DNA of 64,000 bases from Hericium rajendrae (lineage: Eukaryota; Basidiomycota; Agaricomycetes; Russulales; Hericiaceae), in NCBI GenBank assembly GCA_033439255.1, contig CM065886.1, positions 868,001 to 932,000 on the forward strand, given 5' to 3'. A program made the position numbers and the translations under genes. A model generated the notes under the pieces. The model was not told the DNA's origin. It was given only the letters and a program-made list of their open reading frames with translations, and searched no databases. Positions 56,842 to 64,000 of the stretch are shown here, in pieces. Each line of letters opens with the position of its first letter. Within the stretch, counting starts at the first letter, position 1.

Positions 56842-56926
56842 GCTGGTTACTTCAGAGGATGCTTGCTGGTGTGGGAAGTGAGAGGATACTGTTTTCCACG
56901 CTTTCGAGTACGATTCAGCATGGAGG

Positions 56927-56934
56927 TTTTTATG
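56927..56934 (-). promoter_or_regulatory. TATA-like box of reductase copy C
   Basis: CATAAAAA on the minus strand lies about 86-93 bp upstream of the ATG at 56841, at the position equivalent to the copy B box. The interval from here to 57445 has no gene. Relative to copy B, the upstream region has roughly 60 extra bp around 56970-57030. Confidence 0.45.
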
Positions 56935-57445
56935 TTTCTTATGTCGCCGTTAGGACATAAGGGCTTCCCTAGTCTCCGTCGCTGACTTCACGTTGAAGAC
57001 AGTCGTTCAGTAGAAGAGCTTCCCCCGCTTTGACCGATCTTCGACCAGATCTGCAGATATGATATCATTTTAGTCATTCGTTGGTGTTGCACGGTAAACA
57101 GCAAAGAAACTTACTGATACTTGTCTTGGTATTTGTGCCCATTGGATCAACCATTAAGAATGCCCGAGCACGGCAAATTGGATAGTAACCCTCCCCCGCT
57201 GCGCTGACTTGCAAAGTCGATGCCCGAGGTGCTTAGTCTCCCAAAGGCAGAGTAGTTACTTGACCCAACCTTCGTGCCTCAGGATCGACATATCTGACGA
57301 GGTGCCTGCAAAATCTGAAATTTTAAATTATGTCGCGCTACACGCGACGCGAATTATCACCTGACCGGGGCGACCGTCGAACGTGACATATTTTGCACGG
57401 CAAAAGGCGACTTCCTCTCTAGACTCTTCGTCGCCGTCGACGACG

Positions 57446-59069
57446 ATGCAGCACGCCCTCGCCCGCTCTCTGCGACCCCAACTACGCGTACGTGTACTGC
57501 AGGCGCGTGCACTATCCACGCCGCCGCCGCCGCCATCAAAACCGACAGCGGGACCATCCCAACCGTATCGTCACGAGAAGCCTCCCCCGCCTCCACAGTC
57601 ATGGCTGACGCGACAGCTCATGCGGTCCCCGACGGCGATGAGCGTGTTCATGAAGGTGTTTGGGGCGCTGGGATATGGAAGCTCGAAGCAGGTCGCGGCG
57701 AGGCGCGCGCTGGCGATCTATGAGAATTTGTGTGCAGTGCGCGCGGAAGAGGAGCAGGAATTCTGGCAGAACGGTACGTCGACGCGTCTTTCAACGTCAT
57801 ATTGTTGTCTGCTGGCCATGAACTTGCATGCGTTCGCGCCGCTTTCGCGTGCTGAATGAGTCCGTGCGCGCGAGCTCGGGGCCGAGCATGCGCTGCTGAG
57901 GCTGCACGCGCTCACGGAGCGTCATTGAGTCGTGCGCAGGGCCGTCGATCAAGCGCGGGCTTCAAAGAGCCTGTTGAACCGTGGATTGCGGTGGGGCGAA
58001 AAGGTGACATGGCGGCACACTGGCGGCGCGTGGGGCTGTCTATTGGGGCGCGAGGCGGGCTCGGCTGGGGCGGTGAAGGTGCTCAGAAGTGTTGTGGACG
58101 TGCGCAAGATTCCGTGGTCTTGCGTGCGTTACTGAGGTGTTCAAGACGTCGTTGGGGAAGCGCATATATCCTATATCCATTGAATGCGTTGCTTCGGGAC
58201 ATTTTCCATCATTTTACTATTTCATGTTTGGCAGAGCTGACATGTCCGTCCACAATCCAGAATGCCATTTACCGCCGACCTTCCAGTCATGGTTCACAGT
58301 CACCAACCTCCACGTCTGGATCATCACCACGCGTCTCCGCGCCCTTCCGAGTCCGCACGGTCAAGAGCATATACAAGGGCTCATCGACCACTTCTTTCTC
58401 GACGTCGAAGACCGCATCCGTCAAGTGCTGCAGCCCCAACCTTCTTCTTCATCATCACCTTCAACGAGAGGGCAAGCGCAACAACAAGCCAAAGCTTACT
58501 ATGCCGCCATGACCTCCCCCAAGAGCGACGTCACGCAGAACCGCCGGCGAGGACGTGCACCGGAGGCGCTCGTGACGAAGCAGATGAAGATCTTCCGCGA
58601 GCAGTGGGCCGGACTCGGCATGGCCTTCGACCTGGGTCTCATACGCGGCGACGCGGAAATGGCAGGCGCGATTTGGCGCAACCTGCTCGGCGCGCGCGGC
58701 GCACAGGGCATCATGTACGGCGCCGAGGGTGCGCCGGCCTTCCGCCGCTCTATCAACCCGAGCGGAGAGGTCGAGAAGTACGGGAAGTTCGACGACGCGG
58801 CGCGGCGGCGCGAGGAGCTGCGCGACGACGGGTCGGGCGTGCATGATTTCGCGCCGACGGAGGTGGACAAGTATGTCAGGTACCCGGAGACAATGGCGAC
58901 GCTCGTCGCATATATCCGCTCGGAGATCCGGCGCCTCGCGGAGCTCTCGGACGATGAGATTGCGGGTCCGCGCGGCGCCGTTGGGACGGAGGGTGCTGGC
59001 ATCCAGCAGTTGAAGTTCGGGAAGATCAGCGATGCGCAGCGTGTGATTGCCGACGTTGTGGGGGCTTGA
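57446..59069 (+). CDS. CBP3: Ubiquinol-cytochrome c reductase assembly chaperone CBP3
   Basis: The start is ATG at 57446 (MQHALARSLRPQLRVRVLQA), an Arg-rich, acid-free mitochondrial targeting sequence. A Pro-rich stretch, QSWLTRQLMRSPTAMSVFMK and AIYENLCAVRAEEEQEFWQN follow. A 487-bp intron (57774-58260) is unusually long for this window. The second exon opens with the family core ECHLPPTFQSWFTVTNLHVW, then RLRALPSPHG, LIDHFFLDVEDRIR, a Ser/Gln-rich insert, and VTKQMKIFREQWAGLGMAFD, LGLIRGDAEMAGAIWRNLLG. The C-terminus ends DAQRVIADVVGA (stop at 59069). CBP3 with CBP6 binds newly made cytochrome b at mitochondrial ribosomes for complex III assembly (established in yeast). Intact. Confidence 0.9.
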
Positions 59070-59682
59070 TGGTGCGTCGCTAATGCGTGGCAGTTGTGCA
59101 TGAGTCTCTTAGCAAACTTCCTCTCTAGATTCGGTTTTCTCAATTCACGGACATATCCAAAAAGTACACGACCTCGTAATTCGACCTAGATATCATACAG
59201 GTGCCCAATGCCGCCGCACAGAACCTTCTTACCTTGTCTTGAGCCGAAGATTTCATCATATAGATTGTGATCAGACGACACAGACTGTCCACGACACCAC
59301 AGGAATGCAGCAGAGTATACACAGGATCCATGCGTCCTTGCAAGAGCCAATGAGGACGTGTACATTTCCAGTCGACGATGGGACGATTGATTCATTGAAC
59401 TATCGCTTAGACAATCTTTCCTCTCAAGCCTTTACAGCAGAGGATATTTGTCTTCTGGCCAAAACGTTTGACGCAAGACAAAGCCGAATTCGCCGCCTTC
59501 AGTAAGTTGGTTCTTCATCTACTGTATTCCCCTCAGTTTTGTTATCGAGGAACGCGCTGGGACTCAGTTGGGTATCCATCCCGCCCATCGAATGGACAGG
59601 CAGGCGACAGAGATGGTTCGGCCTCATTGGGTGCTATTTCTGAGAAGACGGGCCGTATCATTCAGATGACGACGGACTCTCA
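59070..59682. other. Intergenic, 0.6 kb, no supported gene
   Basis: Short frames only. It ends in the promoter of the next gene. Confidence 0.5.
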
Positions 59683-59690
59683 TATAAAAG
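59683..59690 (+). promoter_or_regulatory. TATA box of the first dienelactone hydrolase gene
   Basis: TATAAAAG lies 68-75 bp before the ATG at 59758 and is followed by a pyrimidine-rich run, as is common in fungal promoters. Confidence 0.65.
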
Positions 59691-59757
59691 GCTCCTGCGG
59701 GCACCTGTTTCTTTCACTTCTCCCCTCTTCTCTAACTTAATACAGCCCATTGCGGAT

Positions 59758-60974
59758 ATGCCGGATCTCTGCAAGCATTGTATCGAAGGTGAGTTCTGCT
59801 ACATGTAACTCCCGACAGTCAACCTCGACCTTAATCACAGGTGTCCGTCACGAAGGCACTCCAGAAGGTGAGTTGCTTTCCTTATCACAAGGCCCCTGAC
59901 TCAGGTCAAAGTCCTCCAGGACGATTCGAAGATATCGGCGGCGTCAGGGCGTATGTCGCGCTTCCCCTTGGCGACTACCCCCAGGACAAAGCGGTGCTGT
60001 TTCTGACCGACGGCTTCGGGCCGGAGCTCTCAAACAATCTCGTACGCCCTCTTAACCTCTGTCCTCTCCATTCCGCTCACGATGCCGGGCCAGCTGCTCG
60101 CGGACGACTTCGCGCGCAACGGCCTGCAGGTCTATCTCCTCGACCTGTTCGATGGCGACGCCGTCCCGGAAGACGCGATACGTCTCAATGCCACTGTATC
60201 AGTGCGCGACTCACCTATATTTGCGTTCAACTTTTGAGCGAGAGCTGACGCGCTGCACAGACGAAATTTGACTTCAGGGTTTGGCTCGCGCGCCATAGCT
60301 TTGAAGAGTCGCTGCCGAAGGTGGAGGCGGTCATCCTTGCGCTGAAGGAGCGTGGCATCAGCCGGTTCGGGGCGATCGGGTTCTGCTATGGTGGTGCGTA
60401 GCGTGCGCGTTAGAAAGATTGTCGACGGCACTAATTCACCTCGTACTTCCCAGGGCGCCATGTCTTTGACCTGGCGTACGAGCAGAAGACACATGTCTCG
60501 TTGCGAGCCACCCGTCCTTCGTCCAGGCCGAGGACCTTGAGGTCTGCTGCACTCGTGTCCTTCATTGCTAGACGCACCGACTGACCGCGGGATAGATCTA
60601 TGCGCAGAAGGCGAGCGCTCCGCTGCTACTCAATACTTGCGAGGTCGACAGCCAGTTCCCGGCCGAGAAGCAGGCGAGGGCAGATGAGGTCCTCGGCGGC
60701 GGCAAGTTCAAATACGGCTATGAGCGCATGTACTGGTCGGGATGTACACATGGATTTGCCGTACGTTCCTCGTACTTCTGATTCTGTTAGATGCATGATG
60801 ACATTTCGGAATGCAGGTTCGTAGTGATTTGGTGCGTAGTTGGTTAGATGAGTCTAGTTACCTGACGCTGATGATGATGCTGATTGGACTGGAAAACAGA
60901 GCGACCCTAACGTCAAGGCGGGCAAGGAAGGTTCATTCGAAGCGAGCGCGCGATGGTTCCTCGAGCATCTGTAG
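59758..60974 (+). CDS. Dienelactone hydrolase family protein (copy 1), probably frameshifted
   Basis: Exons at 59758-59788, 59841-59867, 59920 onward and several more read MPDLCKHCIEGVRHEGTPEG, FEDIGGVRAYVALP, VLFLTDGFG, LLADDFARNGLQVYLLDLFD, KVEAVILALKERGISRFGAI. The nucleophile elbow is GFCYGG (Cys), and later parts include the acid TCEVDSQFP and the His of CTHGFAV, giving a Cys-Asp-His triad of an alpha/beta hydrolase. The end is FEASARWFLEHL. Compared with copy 2, one base is missing near 60485-60500: the codons for VASHPSFVQAEDLE are in another frame, and the following intron has a weak donor (GTCTGC). Unless this is a sequence error, the protein would be truncated before the Asp and His. 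The family acts on cyclic ester bonds (for example chlorocatechol pathways); the substrate is unknown here. Confidence 0.8.
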
Positions 60975-60982
60975 GTGGGTGC

Positions 60983-61016
60983 AGGACCCCTGAGTATCGG
61001 TTCAGAGGCCGTTTCA
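60983..61016 (+). repeat. Left terminal inverted repeat of the hAT-like element
   Basis: 34 bp starting AGGACCCCTGAG. Its reverse complement matches 61888-61921 at 30 of 34 positions. Confidence 0.85.
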
Positions 61017-61887
61017 GCCTGGCGCATACGATGTCCGGATTCCAATTTTTTTTTCGGCCAAAATTCGTCCGGATAAACAACGGCCTCGAGGTCCCCGAGG
61101 CCAATTTTGTCCGGATTCCCGAAACGGCCTCAGAAAATCGCGAAAAATCATAAAAATCGCGAAATCCCTTATAGAGAGTCTCTATAAGACTATGAACCCC
61201 TCGCAGCCAGATCTATTGTGCTATATGGGCAATATGCGGTTGGAAATCGAGGCGCGGAGACACGGAAGAGGAGCGGGAGGACAGGCTGAAATGGGAATGG
61301 GCATAATTGATATGCCCCGGGGGTATGGCATCTTTATCGATTTCTGCCCTAACTCTGCCCGCTGCTGATCCTCTCGTCGTCGACTCATATCAGTCGGACT
61401 CGGGCGTGACCACCGTGCAGCGTCTATTCCATAGGCGCAGGTCCCTACGATGAGTGAGATGCAAGCTCGCATATGCGCATGCACATCAGGCTGCGCGAGG
61501 TTGACCTGAGCAAGAAGCCGCAGGGACATCAGTAACGCAGAGTCGTATGAATACTGTAGGCGGCGTTGTGACAGGTTGTGAACTTCACCGGCGGCATCCG
61601 TCCATGCCCCGCCCTCCATTATTACCTCGTTTGGTTTGCACGCCGATCTCCACATCACCCCGCTTCTCAGGCTCATGCTCGACGGGTGGAATGTGGGCAG
61701 GCTGATTGCTGGCGGACGGAATGCAAGCGGGCCCTGATAGATGCCTTGTCCGGACAACGAAACGACCTCCACCAGGCGTGGGTTGGGGTGTCCGGATCCC
61801 TGAACTGGCCTCCGGACGCGAAACCCCCCGTTTGTCCGGATTTTGAAACGGCCGTACCGGCCAAATCCTCATTTTCTGTCCGGATTA

Positions 61888-61921
61888 TGAAACGACCTCA
61901 GTACTGATACTCAGGGGTCCT
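61888..61921 (-). repeat. Right terminal inverted repeat of the hAT-like element
   Basis: 34 bp ending CTCAGGGGTCCT, directly followed by the 8-bp duplication GTGGGTGC. Confidence 0.85.
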
Positions 61922-61929
61922 GTGGGTGC

Positions 61930-62610
61930 TTCCGATGGCTGTCTTCTGCCAGGAACGAGGGAGCACATCCCACCTTATATTGTACTTTCCGCGATGTTTC
62001 TTATGGAGCAACACTGGTTCTACTTCTCATGATGATGTGCGTGACACGTCCTCGGTGTCCGAAACGAGACGCAATTGGGGAGCAATGATTGGTATGTATC
62101 AGCTTCTATCTGCCCCTTCCGGCTTCGTCGAACACTCGTCTGATTAGACGGTCGGTTGCTGAGAGTTTCCGAACCTCTTTTTGGTATTATCTTTTCGCCC
62201 GGCCTTCAGCATGTAGCAAAGCTGAACGACCATCTTCAGAACATCCTGTCGGCGACAAGTTCAAACCCGCCTGCGACATACGTCCGACGTGTACACACGG
62301 TAACCCTTAACCCTGACGTAAGGTTTGATAACATACCTCGCCGACCAGATGATAGATCGATCTTTCTTTCAGCCAATGACACGCTTGTCATCAAAGCCAG
62401 GACATCGCTGTGCGTTGGAGGTTCTTTGCTGCTGGTAAGAATGACTTTGGTTGACAGCGTGGAGAACGGCGACATCATGGCGGCCATAAATATACCTCAT
62501 CCGTCGGGCCGGTCCTGAACCAAGTCCGTCGGGTCCAGCGCCTTCGGAAGAGCACGATCGATAACCTCAGAATGAATATAGAGCACGTACAGACGCACTC
62601 ATCCTCCAGG
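61930..62610. other. Intergenic, 0.7 kb, promoter side of the second hydrolase
   Basis: This contains one 120-codon plus-strand frame (62156-62518) without recognised motifs, probably chance. No gene is called. Confidence 0.45.
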
Positions 62611-62619
62611 TATTTAAAG
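62611..62619 (+). promoter_or_regulatory. TATA box of the second dienelactone hydrolase gene
   Basis: TATTTAAAG lies 57-65 bp before the ATG at 62676. Confidence 0.55.
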
Positions 62620-62675
62620 GTCACCCGTCAAATGTGCTTTGCTCAAGTTCTCAAATCGTTTATCCCTATTCCAGC

Positions 62676-63913
62676 ATGAGTTTTTGCCCGCAATGCGTTC
62701 AAGGTGAGGTTTCGAGCTTGCAGCTCTAGCGCTGCGGCACGCTTTGACGAGTGGCGCATGGCCGAAAGATTATGAAGAGCTTCTACTGATTCTTTGCCCA
62801 TGTAGGTGTGCGCCATGAAGGCACCCCCGAAGGTGCGCATTCCGTTCCCAGGAATCTGAGCCATATTAAACAATATGATCCCAGGGAAGTTCGAGACCAT
62901 CGGCGGCGTGAAGACCTACGTCGCGCTCCCGACGACCGACTACCCGAAGGACAAGACCATCCTCTTCCTCACCGACGTCTTCGGCCTGGATCTCCCCAAC
63001 AACCTGGTGCGCATTCCCTGCCCTGACCGACGCGCAAACACCGCCTGACGCATCGCAGCTCCTCGCGGACGACTATGCGCGGAACGGCTTCCAGGTGTAC
63101 GCGCCCGACCTCTTCGACGGCGACCCCGTTCCTGCCGACCGTTTGGGACCCAACGTACGCTTCCCATCAAGTTTACCTTATGCACACTCACCTGGACATG
63201 GTGCAGGGCGACTTCGACATGACGAAGTGGCGGCCGAAGCACGGCATCGACGCGTCCCGGCCAAAAGTGGAGGCTGTCGTCACCACACTGAAGGCGCAGG
63301 GCGTCGCGAGGCTCGGCGCCATCGGGTTCTGCTACGGCGGTGCGCTGTTCACGTTCTTCAGTGCCTACCGGCTAGCTGATTCTACTCCAGCGCGGCATGT
63401 GTTCAACCTCGCCTTTGAGCACCAGATCGACGTCGCGGTGGGGAACCACCCGTCACTCCTGCAGCTCGGGGACTTCGACGTGCGTTGGCTTTTTCTCGCC
63501 TTCGTGCGCCTGGGCTTGAGCGGTGTCTGTGCAGATCTACGCGCAGAAGGCGGTCGCGCCGCTCCTGCTCAATACGTGCGAGGTCGATGGGCAATTTCCA
63601 CCTGAGAAACAGGCGAAAGCGGACGCGGTGCTCGGCGGGGGGAAGTTCGCGCCTGGATATGAGCGCAAGTACTTCGCGGGCTGCTCGCATGGGTGGTCTG
63701 TGAGTCCTTCCACTCTGATTACCGAGTAAAGCATATGTTGATAGGTGTCTGTTGCAGGTTCGCGGCGATATGGTATGTTCCATTGGGTGTCTTTCGCGTT
63801 GTGGGATGAGGCTGCTGATGTGTGCTTCCTGGATGCAGAGCGACCCTGTTGTCAAAGCGGCCAAGGAAGAAGCGTTCAAGGCCAGCGTGGAATGGTTCAT
63901 CAAACACCTGTAG
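62676..63913 (+). CDS. Dienelactone hydrolase family protein (copy 2), intact
   Basis: The start is ATG at 62676 (MSFCPQCVQ). An intron follows, then GVRHEGTPE, an intron, GKFETIGGVKTYVALPTTDY, ILFLTDVFGLDLPNN, an intron, LLADDYARNGFQVYAPDLFD, an intron (about 63154-63206), and GDFDMTKWRPKHGIDASRPK. The nucleophile elbow is AIGFCYGG; an intron (about 63342-63391) follows, then ARHVFNLAFEHQIDVAVGNH and LLQLGDFD. After a further intron come IYAQKAVAPLLLNTCEVDGQ (catalytic Asp) and YFAGCSHGWSV (catalytic His). Two tiny 3' exons (VRGDM, then SDPVVKAAKEEAFKASVEWF) end KHL at the stop at 63913. All triad members (Cys, Asp, His) are in place. Intron positions match copy 1, so the two arose by tandem duplication. 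It is a cytosolic alpha/beta hydrolase of unknown substrate. Confidence 0.88.
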
Positions 63914-64000
63914 GACCTCGTTGCAAGCATCGCGTACATGTCTCGGTCGAAAGAGCATGGGCGTCATATGGGGATCTGGTATCGTGTAAAAGTAAGAAGA

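Larger units (their letters stand above)
60983..61921. mobile_element. hAT-like non-autonomous DNA transposon
   Basis: The element is 939 bp. Its ends are 34-bp inverted repeats (60983-61016 and 61888-61921) with 30 of 34 positions matching, starting AGGACCCCTGAGTATC. It is flanked by a perfect 8-bp direct duplication GTGGGTGC (60975-60982 and 61922-61929), the size typical of hAT transposases. Near both ends are subterminal copies of a TGTCCGGAT..GAAACGGCC motif: three on the left (about 61030-61125) and four on the right (about 61750-61895). The interior holds a 183-codon minus-strand frame (61221-61772) without any transposase motif, so the element must be mobilised in trans. The left duplication abuts the stop codon of the first hydrolase gene. 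Confidence 0.85.

Noticed and set aside
62156-62518. 120-codon frame upstream of the second hydrolase
   Set aside because: There are no motifs, it lies where the promoter should be, and frames of this length are expected by chance in GC-balanced DNA.

Overview
The window is nuclear DNA of a filamentous basidiomycete, most likely an Agaricomycete. The evidence is: compact genes with many short introns (about 45-70 bp, GT..AG); genes packed on both strands; families typical of mushroom-forming fungi (DDE-transposase-like zinc-ribbon genes, DUF4336 proteins, fungal ubiquitin-like-domain proteins, expanded dienelactone hydrolases and GroES-like reductases); and a chromodomain Ty3/gypsy retrotransposon. 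I saw no rRNA, no convincing tRNA and no CRISPR array. All gene models were assembled by eye from reading frames and splice-site consensus, so internal exon edges are approximate unless stated.

Layout. 1-11.2 kb is a minus-strand DDE-transposase-like gene that runs off the left edge. It is split by a 7.1-kb, apparently young Ty3/gypsy element (2726-9810, LTRs about 99.5% identical, 5-bp target duplication) inserted on an exon/intron junction. 11.8-12.4 kb holds a small unknown gene. 13.5-37.1 kb is a conventional housekeeping block: a ubiquitin-like/NLR-N-terminus-like protein, a C2H2-RING protein, an allantoate-type MFS transporter, the histone chaperone HIR1, a DUF4336 protein, a second C2H2-RING paralogue, the SWR1-complex subunit SWC5, a secreted GH18 chitinase and the adenylate kinase/ribosome factor FAP7.

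39-57 kb is a mosaic of local duplications. It has three intact GroES-like NAD(P)H-dependent reductases (49.3, 51.6 and 55.5 kb), one degenerate copy (39.6-40.9 kb) and one small fragment (39.1 kb), a broken histidinol-phosphate aminotransferase copy (53.9 kb) with a second fragment (48.3 kb), and a decayed copy (48.5-49.0 kb) of the segment between SRP19 and a JTB-like gene. The presumed functional SRP19 and JTB-like genes lie head to head at 41.1-43.1 kb. An unidentified but well-formed multi-exon gene lies at 46.9-48.1 kb.

57.4-64 kb holds the cytochrome bc1 assembly chaperone CBP3 and two dienelactone-hydrolase-family genes. A 939-bp hAT-like non-autonomous element, with 34-bp inverted repeats and a perfect 8-bp target duplication, sits between them and begins directly behind the stop codon of the first. 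That first hydrolase also appears to carry a one-base frameshift, so it may be decaying while the second is intact.

Functionally the window is a patchwork rather than a pathway cluster. HIR1 and SWC5 act in chromatin, SRP19 and the JTB-like protein in the secretory/membrane system, CBP3 in mitochondria, and FAP7 in ribosome maturation.
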